This document shows, in pieces, positions 16,666 to 24,730 of a stretch of 64,000 bases of DNA (position 1 is its first letter; each line of letters begins with the position of its first letter). A program made the translations under genes and the position numbers. The stretch comes from Bdellovibrionota bacterium (GTDB lineage: Bacteria; Bdellovibrionota; Bdellovibrionia; Bdellovibrionales; JAMPXM01). The notes beneath the pieces are model-generated. The model was given only the letters and a program-made list of their open reading frames with translations, was not told the DNA's origin and did not search any database. The stretch lies in contig CAUJGS010000051.1 in the NCBI GenBank assembly GCA_963170185.1, positions 1 to 64,000 of the forward strand, given 5' to 3'.

Positions 16666-16869
16666 ATGAGGCAGCATGAATTAGCTAATTTAGCGAATTA
16701 TAAGAGGGGGAATGCGCAAGATACCAAAAACAAGCTGCTTTCAAAGGCTTTGGATACCCTGGCCGAATTGTTGGGCATCGAGTTCGGAAGTCTTACGGTT
16801 CACTTCCATAAAGGAAAGTGGAGCCCTCGAATCGAGATCAAAAAAACCGTCATTCAGGACGTTGAGTAA
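16666..16869 (+). CDS. Small protein of unknown function, 67 residues
   Basis: ATG at 16666 follows TTGGAGGTGG, a strong ribosome site, and diverges from the XRE operon. The product begins MRQHELANLANYKRGNAQDT and continues with a helix (LLSKALDTLAELLGIEFGSL) and a basic, aromatic end (HFHKGKWSPRIEIKK). It is soluble by composition. No family is recognised. Codons 6-12 overlap the second copy of the 18-bp repeat, so its expression is probably under the same regulator as the XRE operon. It precedes the sigma-like and secretion genes and may be a small control protein. Confidence 0.6.
   Translation: MRQHELANLANYKRGNAQDTKNKLLSKALDTLAELLGIEFGSLTVHFHKGKWSPRIEIKKTVIQDVE
16683..16700. promoter_or_regulatory. 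Repeated 18-bp site B, candidate XRE operator
   Basis: The second copy, agctaatttagcgaatta, lies within the first codons of the gene at 16666 and differs from site A at three positions. Paired sites 124 bp apart on either side of a divergent promoter would allow control of both directions. Confidence 0.45.
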
Positions 16870-17010
16870 CTGAAATCAGCCATACCCGAGACAAAGGGCG
16901 GCAACCGAAAGTCTGGGAAGAACACGACCATTCGAGATGGATGTTTTCCCGTGAAGTTGGCATCACGTCGAAACAAGGATCGACACGCGCAACTTCCGAA
17001 AGAGGTCCAT

Positions 17011-17592
17011 ATGGACTCTAAAGTTTTGCCCGCTCAGATTACTGAGCAAGAATCAATCATCGTTCAACCAAAGGCCCCTTGGCTTCAACAAAATGGCAAG
17101 CCTGTACCGGATGAGCTTCTCAAAACTCTGGCTCCGTCATGGAGCGCAGAGGTTTGGGAAAAGTACCTAGTCTGGTTTGAAAACCTAAATGGTTCTCGTG
17201 GAGAGTCCCTAGTTATTCCCAAACGGTATGATCGGATCTGCGAATCCGAAGAAGAATCCATCTTCAGTGCGTTTGCGCAAACCGATGCTGATGATGAACT
17301 TAAATCCATTGTCAGCAGATTTCTCTTAAGACTCACTCCTCAGCAGCGACGTGTGGTCGAAATGATTTTCTGGGAAGGTCGGAGCGAGCGTTACGTCGCT
17401 CAATCTCTGGGGATCAATCAGCAGCCAGTGAATCGCCTGAAGAAGCGAGCACTGAGTAAAATCAAGCACTTAATCTCGGAGGGTGTCAGCTCCCGTATTA
17501 TGAGAGGGGAACAATCCTCGCTCATCAACAAAGGGGACGCCGATGCAGAGATTCTTTTGTTGGCTGAAAGCCATTTGGCAGAGGCTGGCTAA
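17011..17592 (+). CDS. Sigma-70 region 4-like transcription factor
   Basis: The 193-residue product starts at ATG 17011 behind GAAAGAGGT. Its C-terminal half contains LTPQQRRVVEMIFWEGRSE, then VAQSLGINQQPVNRLKKRA, a sigma-70 region 4.2-type helix-turn-helix. The N-terminal 100 residues do not look like sigma region 2, so this may be a sigma-like activator rather than a full sigma factor. It is the first of three overlapping genes (17011, 17543, 17671) just ahead of the secretion operon, so control of transfer gene expression is a reasonable inference. Confidence 0.7.
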   Translation: MDSKVLPAQITEQESIIVQPKAPWLQQNGKPVPDELLKTLAPSWSAEVWEKYLVWFENLNGSRGESLVIPKRYDRICESEEESIFSAFAQTDADDELKSIVSRFLLRLTPQQRRVVEMIFWEGRSERYVAQSLGINQQPVNRLKKRALSKIKHLISEGVSSRIMRGEQSSLINKGDADAEILLLAESHLAEAG

Positions 17593-17674
17593 AGAAAGTG
17601 ACCCAACGATTGAAGACTGGCAGCGACTTGAGTTTCGAGATCATCAGCCCACAAAAAACCGGGAATATGAATGA
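17543..17674 (+). CDS. Small 43-residue protein between two sigma-like genes
   Basis: ATG 17543 lies inside the end of the sigma-like gene, with AAGGGGAC about 6 bases upstream, and the frame ends at a TGA overlapping the next ATG at 17671 by 4 bp. The product begins MQRFFCWLKAIWQRLAKESD and continues with acidic and basic residues. Overlaps at both ends are typical of coupled translation and support a real gene despite its length. The N-terminal part is amphipathic with several tryptophans and could contact a membrane or a partner protein. Unknown function. Confidence 0.5.
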   Translation: MQRFFCWLKAIWQRLAKESDPTIEDWQRLEFRDHQPTKNREYE

Positions 17675-17952
17675 AGCCGGAGAACTTAAAGTCGCCAGCC
17701 GATCTTTTACCCGCAAGAGATTCTGAGAGAGAAAAGAACATCCAAAAACTCTACGAACTGATGCCAGACCTTGGCGATAAAGCGATCCTAGCGATCTACT
17801 TCCGATTCTGGGAGCAACTTCTAATCGAAGAAATTGCCAAGATCCTCGGCCTGTCGTGGAAGGAAACAGACCAGCTTATCGAAGAGTCCATTAAGGAACT
17901 TCGACAAGGATTTTTAGCGAACCAATTGAGTACGCAGCTCATGGCTGCTTAG
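17671..17952 (+). CDS. Second sigma region 4-like HTH protein
   Basis: The 93-residue product has an HTH resembling region 4 (LLIEEIAKILGLSWKETDQL, then IEESIKELRQGFL). An N-terminal linker precedes it, and there is no region 2. It is translationally coupled to the 43-residue gene and ends 39 bp before the next gene. With the larger sigma-like protein upstream it could form a heteromeric activator, as split sigma systems do; this is an inference from size and order. No RNA polymerase core-binding part is visible. Confidence 0.6.
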   Translation: MKPENLKSPADLLPARDSEREKNIQKLYELMPDLGDKAILAIYFRFWEQLLIEEIAKILGLSWKETDQLIEESIKELRQGFLANQLSTQLMAA

Positions 17953-17991
17953 GAACATAAAACGAATTTTTAGAAACGAGAGGTTTTTCCT

Positions 17992-18432
17992 ATGGAAAAG
18001 CAGACGAATACTATTGCAAAAAATGGCAACGAATCGAACCAATATTTCCGCTTCCAGGTCTTTCAAGGAACCAAAGATCCAAGTGGCGGGGTTAAGAAAA
18101 CAAAAAGCGTAGGTATGGCTTACCTCAAGGAAGGCCAAAGCATTTTGAGTCTCAGGCTATGGACCTTTTCTTGGGAGCGCTACTTCATTCTTCCGCATAA
18201 AACGGAACCATCGAAGTATCTCGTGATGACACGCGAGCCGAATCGTAGCTCTCATGCGAAGACAAAATATTTTTGGAACATCGTTGGAAATGGGACTGTC
18301 GACTCTGTTCACGGCTTCATCGAATTGGACTTCGACCTATTGAATAAGCCCATCTATGTCAGCATTCATCCGGAGCCTTCGGCTTATACAAGTGACTTGC
18401 CTGAGCCAGAGTCCATTGAGCAAGCGGCATAG
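17992..18432 (+). CDS. Conserved-looking protein of unknown function in the transfer region
   Basis: The 146-residue product starts MEKQTNTIAKNGNESNQYFR behind a GAGAGG ribosome site. It is rich in aromatic and basic residues (LRLWTFSWERYFILP, TKYFWNIVGNGTVD), without a signal peptide or membrane helix, and ends in an acidic tail. It could be a single-strand DNA-binding-like beta protein, but no motif proves it. It is followed 65 bp later by virB2, so it is probably expressed with the secretion genes. Confidence 0.6.
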   Translation: MEKQTNTIAKNGNESNQYFRFQVFQGTKDPSGGVKKTKSVGMAYLKEGQSILSLRLWTFSWERYFILPHKTEPSKYLVMTREPNRSSHAKTKYFWNIVGNGTVDSVHGFIELDFDLLNKPIYVSIHPEPSAYTSDLPEPESIEQAA

Positions 18433-18497
18433 ATTTCAAGAAATATCTGCGCATACATTTGAGATTTTTTTGGAATCTTCAATAGGAGTTCTAAGAA

Positions 18498-18785
18498 ATG
18501 AAGATCGAAAAACATCTGATTTTATTTAGTCTTGTGATTTCGTCGATGATGCTTGTTCCAGACTTCGCCCATGCGAGTCTGGAATCAAGTCTCATCGGGA
18601 TCAAGTCAAAGTTGACAGGAGTGATCCTGCCGCTTCTCTCTGTGATCGGGATTGCGATTGCGGCAATTTCCTTTTTCACGGGTAACCCGAATGCCAAGCA
18701 GCACATCGTTTATGCGGTGCTTGGCTGCATGTTCGGATTCGGAGCGCAGGCCATTGTGGATTTTATCGCCCAAACGGTTCGCTAA
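18498..18785 (+). CDS. virB2: VirB2/TrbC-like pilin
   Basis: The 95-residue product has a signal peptide (ILFSLVISSMMLVPDFAHA) and two further hydrophobic helices (LTGVILPLLSVIGIAIAAIS and a C-terminal VYAVLGCMFGFGAQAIVDFI). That is the size and topology of VirB2-type conjugative pilins, which form the extracellular pilus. AGGAGT precedes the start. It opens a run of overlapping secretion genes, with virB3 12 bp downstream. Confidence 0.82.
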   Translation: MKIEKHLILFSLVISSMMLVPDFAHASLESSLIGIKSKLTGVILPLLSVIGIAIAAISFFTGNPNAKQHIVYAVLGCMFGFGAQAIVDFIAQTVR

Positions 18786-18797
18786 GGACGGTGAACA

Positions 18798-19124
18798 ATG
18801 GACGATGAACTACTCACGAGTAGAGTTCCAAGGGCCTTGGAGATGAAATCAAAACTGTTCGGATATGAACTGTCCGACCTGCTTTTGATCTTCATGAACC
18901 TCGCGGTCACGAATCTTGTCTTTGGAGCCACGTCTTTTCGCTATCTCATGGTCTGGGGAACAACGCTGACTTTGGCGTTGTTCCTTTTCTTTGCGAAGCG
19001 AGGGCGACCCGACAACTACTTGCAGCATGTTATTGAGCATTATGTGCGGCCTGCCTACTTCTCGGCAGGCCGTGGCGACACACTTTACCGACGCTACTTT
19101 AAAAAGGAAACGAAGGATGAGTAG
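18798..19124 (+). CDS. virB3: VirB3-like inner-membrane protein
   Basis: The 108-residue product has the VirB3 pattern: a short N-terminal segment (LTSRVPRALEMKSKLFGYEL) followed by two close membrane helices (LLLIFMNLAVTNLVFGATS and YLMVWGTTLTLALFLFF). It has a basic tail with RPAYFSAGRGDTLY. VirB3 sits in the inner membrane and works directly with the VirB4 ATPase. Its stop overlaps the virB4 start by several bases. Confidence 0.8.
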   Translation: MDDELLTSRVPRALEMKSKLFGYELSDLLLIFMNLAVTNLVFGATSFRYLMVWGTTLTLALFLFFAKRGRPDNYLQHVIEHYVRPAYFSAGRGDTLYRRYFKKETKDE

Positions 19125-21633
19125 AAAGCTAAAAGATGCAGCTCTCGCGGAAGAGTTGCCGTATTGGGATTTTATTGATGGTTCGACGGCGCACGCAATC
19201 CTCTTTGATGGTTCCCTCGTGGGCGGCATCAAAGTGGGATTGATCGACGTTGAGTGTTTTGACGAGAATAAAATGAACCATCTAACAATGGGACTTCGCT
19301 CAGCTCTGAACTCCATTTCAGAGGGAACGAGCTTGCAGTTTGTTCTCAGAGTGAAGTCGGACTATTCGGATGTCCTGTCCGCCCATTCTAAGGGGAAGGT
19401 GGCGGAACTTCACCCCCTTGTTCGGAGTATCGCAGAATATCGCGAGAACAAGCTGAGCCAGGCAATGAAGAATGGTGAACTCTATCGGCCGGAGCTGTCG
19501 CTTTACGTTCGTGTTCCTGCCATAGATACTCAGCCCGTCAGCATCTTTAAGAAACAGGAGCTGTTTTCAGAGAAGGCCGCAGAAGCCTACGAAGAGACAC
19601 TCGAAGTCTTGGAACAAAACATCGAAACACTTGTTTCGAGTTTTGAGGCTTTAGGGCTTTCATGCCAAGAGCTAACCCGTGAGGAAATTCTGAAGAATAT
19701 CTATGAGTTCTTAAATCCCAAGCGATCTGCGAGTGAACCTACTCCTGCCGTCACGACATTCGATGAAAAAGACATCGAAAAAGATGTATTGGATGAGGTG
19801 AGTTGGCTAGCGCCACAATCGCCAAGGGAGCAACTTGTTTTTGGTGATCTGGTTTTGGGGTTCGATCAGTTTACCCTTGATGGATTCTGTCATCGAGTCA
19901 TCACTCTCAAAACACTGCCAGAGATCACTTATGCCGGAATGATTGCGGACTTCCTACATCTGCCGTTCCACTACGATTTGATCTTGTCTTTTGATGTGCC
20001 TCCTCAGGCCTCTGAGATGGCAAGGCTTCAGCAGAAACGAAAGATGGCCCATTCTATGGCGGTCACGAGCGGCAATAAAGCCAGTGATCTTGAGAGCGAG
20101 ACGAAACTTTCTTCGACTGAGGATCTGATTCGGGAGCTTTTGAATACGGGCCAGCGTATTTACGCCGTTCAATTGAGCGTCGTTCTGAAAGCCCCCGCGA
20201 CCCCCGAAGGTGCTAAGCGTTTGAATCGTAATGTGCGTGAGGCTCTGGCGCGGTTTCGCGCATTGCAGGGAGCCGAAGGGTTGGAAGAAAGCGTTGGCGC
20301 ATGGAAAGTGCTAAAGGGCAATCTTCCCGCAGCTCCGCTTTCGCTGGAGCGAGCGCGGAAGATGAAAACCAACAACCTTGCGGATTTCCTTCCGGTTTAT
20401 GGGCCGCGTGAGGGCGACCGTGATCCGGTGGTACTATTTCGCAATCGCTTGAATGGACTGGTGAGTTTTGACTCCTTTGATCCTTCTTTGCCGAATTACA
20501 ATTCACTTGTAACGGGGGCATCTGGAGCGGGTAAGTCGTTCTTGAATAACTGCATACTTCTTCAAGAACTGGCTCGCGGTCGACGTGTGTTCATCATCGA
20601 CATTGGAGGATCGTATAAGAAGCTCACGGAGGCTTTGGGCGGTCAATATCTTGAGATCAATCTCTCAGAGCAATACCGGATCAATCCGTTCGATCTTCGC
20701 GATCCTACTCAAGAGCCTGGCAGTCAGAAGATCAAGTCATTACTTGCCTGTGTGGAAAGCATGGTAGGTGAGGACGACAAAGCAAAAATACCAAAACTTG
20801 ATCGTGCCCTATTAGAACGGGCGATTATTGAACTTTACAAAATTCGCAGATCAAAGGGCGAGGTTCCAACGCTCAGTGACCTCGCCCGCTATCTTGCGGA
20901 TTTTGAGGAAGACTCTATGAGGGCTATCTCCAAGATGCTTTATCTCTGGACGGGAGAACGTCCTTATGGCCGCCTTCTTGATGGGATGGGAAGCATTCGG
21001 ACGGATGCTTCGATCTGCACTTTCGATTTGAAGGGTCTGTCGGCCTATCCCGATCTTCAGAGCGTGATGATCCTCATTCTAACGGATTTCATTCTGACTC
21101 AGATTGAGGAAGATCGAACGACAAAGAAGCGAATCATTCTTGATGAAGCATGGGAGCTTTTAAAATCCAATGCAGCCGCTTCTTTCATGGAGTATTGCGC
21201 CCGTACCTTGAGGAAAACAGGATCAGGAATCACCTTTATCACTCAAGGTGTTGAGGAGATCGGGGCAAGTCCTGTCGGTCCTGCTATTCTCAACAACACC
21301 GCGACAAAGTTCATCATGCTTCAACGTGGGGACTCTGAAACCTTGCGAGAGATACTGCAACTAAACAGACAAGAGCTGAGCTTGATTCATTCTTTAGGAC
21401 AAAAGAAGGGTGAGTTTTCAGAAGGCTTCATGCTTGAGGGAGATCATAGCCAAGTCGTGCGAATTTATCCGAGTCCTTTTGAATATTGGCTATCGACTTC
21501 AGATGCTCAAGACAATGCGTATCTGACAAAGATTCAGGAATCTGGATTTAGTTTGATTCAAGCTATCGAGAAAGCGGCCGCCGTCTATCCCAACGGCGTG
21601 ACTCAAGGGACTGTAAAAGGAAGTGCGGCATGA
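19117..21633 (+). CDS. virB4: VirB4 secretion ATPase
   Basis: The 838-residue product has the VirB4/TraC layout. An N-terminal domain includes a WDFIDGSTAHAILFDGSLVG segment, and the C-terminal P-loop domain has Walker A GASGAGKS (467-474) and Walker B IILDEAWELL (Asp676-Glu677). A FITQG motif and an HSLGQKKGEF stretch near the end are typical of the family. It energises pilus biogenesis and substrate transfer at the inner membrane. ATG 19117, 9 bases after AAAAGGAA, is preferred to the longer frame from 18991, which would overlap all of virB3's end. Confidence 0.93.
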   Translation: MSRKLKDAALAEELPYWDFIDGSTAHAILFDGSLVGGIKVGLIDVECFDENKMNHLTMGLRSALNSISEGTSLQFVLRVKSDYSDVLSAHSKGKVAELHPLVRSIAEYRENKLSQAMKNGELYRPELSLYVRVPAIDTQPVSIFKKQELFSEKAAEAYEETLEVLEQNIETLVSSFEALGLSCQELTREEILKNIYEFLNPKRSASEPTPAVTTFDEKDIEKDVLDEVSWLAPQSPREQLVFGDLVLGFDQFTLDGFCHRVITLKTLPEITYAGMIADFLHLPFHYDLILSFDVPPQASEMARLQQKRKMAHSMAVTSGNKASDLESETKLSSTEDLIRELLNTGQRIYAVQLSVVLKAPATPEGAKRLNRNVREALARFRALQGAEGLEESVGAWKVLKGNLPAAPLSLERARKMKTNNLADFLPVYGPREGDRDPVVLFRNRLNGLVSFDSFDPSLPNYNSLVTGASGAGKSFLNNCILLQELARGRRVFIIDIGGSYKKLTEALGGQYLEINLSEQYRINPFDLRDPTQEPGSQKIKSLLACVESMVGEDDKAKIPKLDRALLERAIIELYKIRRSKGEVPTLSDLARYLADFEEDSMRAISKMLYLWTGERPYGRLLDGMGSIRTDASICTFDLKGLSAYPDLQSVMILILTDFILTQIEEDRTTKKRIILDEAWELLKSNAAASFMEYCARTLRKTGSGITFITQGVEEIGASPVGPAILNNTATKFIMLQRGDSETLREILQLNRQELSLIHSLGQKKGEFSEGFMLEGDHSQVVRIYPSPFEYWLSTSDAQDNAYLTKIQESGFSLIQAIEKAAAVYPNGVTQGTVKGSAA

Positions 21634-22334
21634 AAAAACTGAAGCGTTTTTTTGTCATTGGAATGTTGAGTTTGACGATTGTTATTCCAAAACAGGCCAA
21701 TGCATTCTCATTCGGTGCTGATGTGGCTGTGTTGGCACAGATTCTTGCGAATGCCATCCAACAACTCGTGCAACTGAAGCAGATTTTGTCCACTGGTAGC
21801 GACACTCTGGGCTTAATGAGAGACATCAACCGAGGTATTAGGGATGGAATTACGGTCCTGCGGATCATCAATCCCAAATTCAACCCAGGAATTTACGGGA
21901 ATCTTGAGACAGCCGATCAGGTCTTACGGATCATTGACGATCTGTATGGGAAGATCCCGCAGACCGCAGAGCTTCGTCTGCAACAGGCGCAAGACCAATC
22001 TGCATCTGAGAGTATTTCCATGAATGGAACTCTTTTTAGGTTCGCAGACCAAGCAGACGAGGAGAGTAAAAGAATCTTTGCTCACTCGCAAAACGTCAGT
22101 CCCCAGGGAGCAGCTAAACTCACGGCGCAGAGCCTTGCCGTTTTAATTGGGGTCACAACCCAAGTGCTTCGCACTAACTCGATGATGCTAAAGGCTATGG
22201 GGGAAAACATGGCCTTGCAGAATCGGAAGGAGAAGCTGCAATCGTCGCAGTTTAGGGCACAGTACGATGGGTTGTCTGATGGCTTTGACAAACTTCCGAG
22301 GAATACCAAGCTCAGTCCTCTAAAGGGAGACTAG
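21630..22334 (+). CDS. virB5: VirB5/TrbJ-like minor pilus protein
   Basis: The 234-residue product has a signal peptide (FFVIGMLSLTIVIPKQANA) and a mostly helical, glutamine-rich body. An early ILANAIQQLVQLKQILSTGS segment and a late ENMALQNRKEKLQSSQF segment resemble TrbJ/VirB5. VirB5 proteins cap the pilus and help adhesion. Its ATG overlaps the virB4 stop by 4 bp, and virB6 follows after 3 bp. Position between virB4 and virB6 is the usual one for virB5 and supports the call more than motifs do. Confidence 0.72.
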   Translation: MKKLKRFFVIGMLSLTIVIPKQANAFSFGADVAVLAQILANAIQQLVQLKQILSTGSDTLGLMRDINRGIRDGITVLRIINPKFNPGIYGNLETADQVLRIIDDLYGKIPQTAELRLQQAQDQSASESISMNGTLFRFADQADEESKRIFAHSQNVSPQGAAKLTAQSLAVLIGVTTQVLRTNSMMLKAMGENMALQNRKEKLQSSQFRAQYDGLSDGFDKLPRNTKLSPLKGD

Positions 22335-22337
22335 ATT

Positions 22338-23228
22338 ATGCCAGACTTTAATTTGATGGGGGCATTGATGCGTGAACTCCATCAAGAGTTTGTGCGGATG
22401 TACTACCTGATGCTGCCTGTATTCTTCTGTCTTTCCATTGCGATCACATGGATGCGATCTTCCGGTGGAAGTTTGGAATTTGTTGATATTCTGAGACGTG
22501 CAGTCATTTCCACTCTGCTCTTGGCGGCGTTTCCTGAGATCAGTCGCGCCATAATCTTTATTGCGGATGGAGTCGCTGAGAAGATCGACTCCATGAACAC
22601 GCTTGATGCTGTGATCCAGATGGCAAAGGAAAAAAGCGATAGCTATCCGGCAGGAACCTCAGGCATCTTGCTCGGGTTTAACGATCTGCTCATGGCGACA
22701 CTTTCATTTTTGAGTTTTTTGATTCTCTATGTAGCCCGCTACTTGATGATTGCGATGTATCACTTCTTCTGGGTGTTCTACATCGTCTCAGCTCCTCTTT
22801 TGTTACTTTTCAACTTGTTCCCTTCCACGGGAAATATCACGGCGAATCTCTTTAGAGGAATGATCGAGGTCGCCTGTTGGAAGATCGTCTGGGCGATACT
22901 GGGCGCTATGCTGGCGTCACTAGCCTTCGGGGATTCCTATAAGGCCGAAGGCAGCTATGTGACCATCATCGTGATGAACTTCGTTATTGCTATTGCTATG
23001 TTGGCAACGCCTCTCTTTGTTAAGTCATTGGGAAGTCAAGGGGTGCAGGCCATGTCGTCAGGTCTTGCTCAACAAGCTACTGCCGCCATGACGGCGGTTC
23101 CAACCAAAGGGATGTCGCTTGCGGCAAAGGGGAGAGCGGCGTATTCGGGAGCATCCTCCTACGTCGGTAAGAAATATGCGAACTACCAAGCTGAGAAGAA
23201 AAGGAAACTCGACATGTACCGTTATTAA
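22338..23228 (+). CDS. virB6: VirB6/TrbL-like polytopic membrane protein
   Basis: The 296-residue product has at least five membrane segments, including YYLMLPVFFCLSIAITWM, FWVFYIVSAPLLLLFNLFP and a long C-terminal NFVIAIAMLATPLFVKSLGS. A short charged tail follows (VGKKYANYQAEKKRKL). VirB6 forms the inner-membrane channel part of type IV secretion. The conserved tryptophan-rich central stretch (EVACWKIVWAILGAMLAS) fits the family. It ends 10 bp before virB8. Confidence 0.8.
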   Translation: MPDFNLMGALMRELHQEFVRMYYLMLPVFFCLSIAITWMRSSGGSLEFVDILRRAVISTLLLAAFPEISRAIIFIADGVAEKIDSMNTLDAVIQMAKEKSDSYPAGTSGILLGFNDLLMATLSFLSFLILYVARYLMIAMYHFFWVFYIVSAPLLLLFNLFPSTGNITANLFRGMIEVACWKIVWAILGAMLASLAFGDSYKAEGSYVTIIVMNFVIAIAMLATPLFVKSLGSQGVQAMSSGLAQQATAAMTAVPTKGMSLAAKGRAAYSGASSYVGKKYANYQAEKKRKLDMYRY

Positions 23229-23238
23229 AAGGACCTCT

Positions 23239-23826
23239 ATGGAAGAAACCGTAAAACTAAAAATCAGAAAGCTGCCCAATGCCCTGGCTGAGCTTTCTCA
23301 CTCAAACCAATTCTTGAAGATTTCAGCCTTTTCGTTGTTTTGTCTGACTGGGGTGATGCTGATGATTCTCTTATATCAGGCAACTAAGGCGCCAGTCGTT
23401 TTGCCGATGACCCAAGATGCTTCTGTCTACATGAGCGCCCCCATGCCTGATCCAAAGGTCGAGATTGAAAGGGCTGTGCGCGAATACTTGAAGCATCGCT
23501 ACAACTGGACATCAAAGACAGTGACGACCCAGGTTGAAAAGGCTGGAGATTTTATTCTCCCTTCAACGAAACGAGCCTTTAACAGCTCTATGCAAAACGT
23601 CATTCGATTTTCCGTGGATAAAGTCGTCGCACAGCGGGTTTACCCTATTGAAATACGAGTGGACATGAAGAAAGGCGCCGTCGTTATTGAGGGAGATCGA
23701 ATCACATCAATTCAAGGCTTGAAGGCCGCAGGCGATCTTCGTTTGGAACTCGGCTTTGAGTCAGGCCCACGCACAGAACGGAACCCGTGGGGCGTGTATA
23801 TATCGAAAGAAAAAGAGTTCCAGTAG
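23239..23826 (+). CDS. virB8: VirB8/TraE-like assembly protein
   Basis: The 195-residue product has a short cytoplasmic start, one membrane helix at about residues 27-48 (ISAFSLFCLTGVMLMILL) and a periplasmic domain with VEIERAVREYLKHRYNWTSK. Length and topology match TraE/VirB8, which nucleates the secretion channel in the periplasm. AAAAGGACC lies before ATG 23239; the longer frame from 23119 overlaps virB6 and is rejected. A short GGCATC/GATGCC hairpin lies right at the stop. The usual next gene, virB9, is displaced by a cyclase-like gene. Confidence 0.78.
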   Translation: MEETVKLKIRKLPNALAELSHSNQFLKISAFSLFCLTGVMLMILLYQATKAPVVLPMTQDASVYMSAPMPDPKVEIERAVREYLKHRYNWTSKTVTTQVEKAGDFILPSTKRAFNSSMQNVIRFSVDKVVAQRVYPIEIRVDMKKGAVVIEGDRITSIQGLKAAGDLRLELGFESGPRTERNPWGVYISKEKEFQ

Positions 23827-23893
23827 GCATCGTTGGCAAGTTGATGCCAGAATAAGAGTATGGAATCATCCTGTTTAATGGAGAATAGCCGAC

Positions 23894-24661
23894 ATGCCAA
23901 ATTTTGAGCTTAACTACGACGAATACTATGTGGCTTTTCTGGATGTTTTAGGATTCAAAGAGCTTGTGATGTCGGAGAACAAGAAATCCGAACTTGATAA
24001 GTACTTCAATCTAGTGAGTGGAAGCATCCTAGCCATCAAGAATAGGAAGAAGCCGCTAGAGAGCGTTTTGATTAGCGACTCCGTTGTCTTAGCTTACCCG
24101 AAGCGAAGTGGGGTTATGGATGATCTCCGAGAGCTTTGTTTTGCTGTCGCGCGCATTCAGTATGCACTTGCCGTTAATGGGTTTTGGCTTCGAGGTGGGA
24201 TAAGTTCCGGCAAGCTGTCTATCGAGCAATCAAAGAATATTGTCGCAGGTCCGGCGCTCGTAAAGGCATATCGGCTTGAGAATATAGCTGTTTATCCACG
24301 CGTGATCGTTGACCCGTCTTTGATTCTTGATTTCAGTACGATAAAAAGAGAGTTCACTACTGCTTTGAATACGCATCAGACGCCGGATTGGGATGGCAAT
24401 TTAATTTGGCGCGATTCGGGAGGGCACGTCCTTCTCAACCTGGATGACGATGTGATGTTTATTGACTACTTTGCTCCATTGAAAACTAACTTTAGTATTG
24501 CCAGAGATGATGTCTTTTGGAAAATTCGAGATCAGATTTATCGAAAGCAAGAGAACTATGCGAAGTACAGATGGCTCGCACAATACCTACTGCTTTCGAT
24601 TGATGAAGCTCAGTTGAAGGCCGACCCCGCTTTTGAAAAACAGATCACTGGAATTTTCTAG
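23894..24661 (+). CDS. Class III nucleotidyl cyclase-like protein embedded in the secretion operon
   Basis: The 255-residue product has AFLDVLGFKELV with Asp17, then SVLISDSVVLAY with Asp62. The 45-residue spacing is that of the two metal-binding aspartates of class III adenylyl/guanylyl cyclases. RGGISSGKL and GPALVKAYRLEN follow where the family's later strand and dimer motifs lie. Pycsar anti-phage cyclases belong to this class. No transmembrane or CHASE-type sensor is seen. It is flanked by short non-coding gaps (67 and 69 bp) unlike the tightly packed virB genes, so it looks inserted cargo. No cyclic-nucleotide effector gene is adjacent, so a defence role is only a suggestion. Confidence 0.62.
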   Translation: MPNFELNYDEYYVAFLDVLGFKELVMSENKKSELDKYFNLVSGSILAIKNRKKPLESVLISDSVVLAYPKRSGVMDDLRELCFAVARIQYALAVNGFWLRGGISSGKLSIEQSKNIVAGPALVKAYRLENIAVYPRVIVDPSLILDFSTIKREFTTALNTHQTPDWDGNLIWRDSGGHVLLNLDDDVMFIDYFAPLKTNFSIARDDVFWKIRDQIYRKQENYAKYRWLAQYLLLSIDEAQLKADPAFEKQITGIF

Positions 24662-24730
24662 TTCCTGCGGATATTTAGTCTAATCGAAAAACGATTTGAG
24701 ACATAAGACACCTCTTTATCGGAGGCTTTT

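Noticed and set aside
24665-24730. Second effector gene for the cyclase-like protein
   Set aside because: The gap holds only a short inverted repeat and the virB9 ribosome site; no frame of useful length exists.
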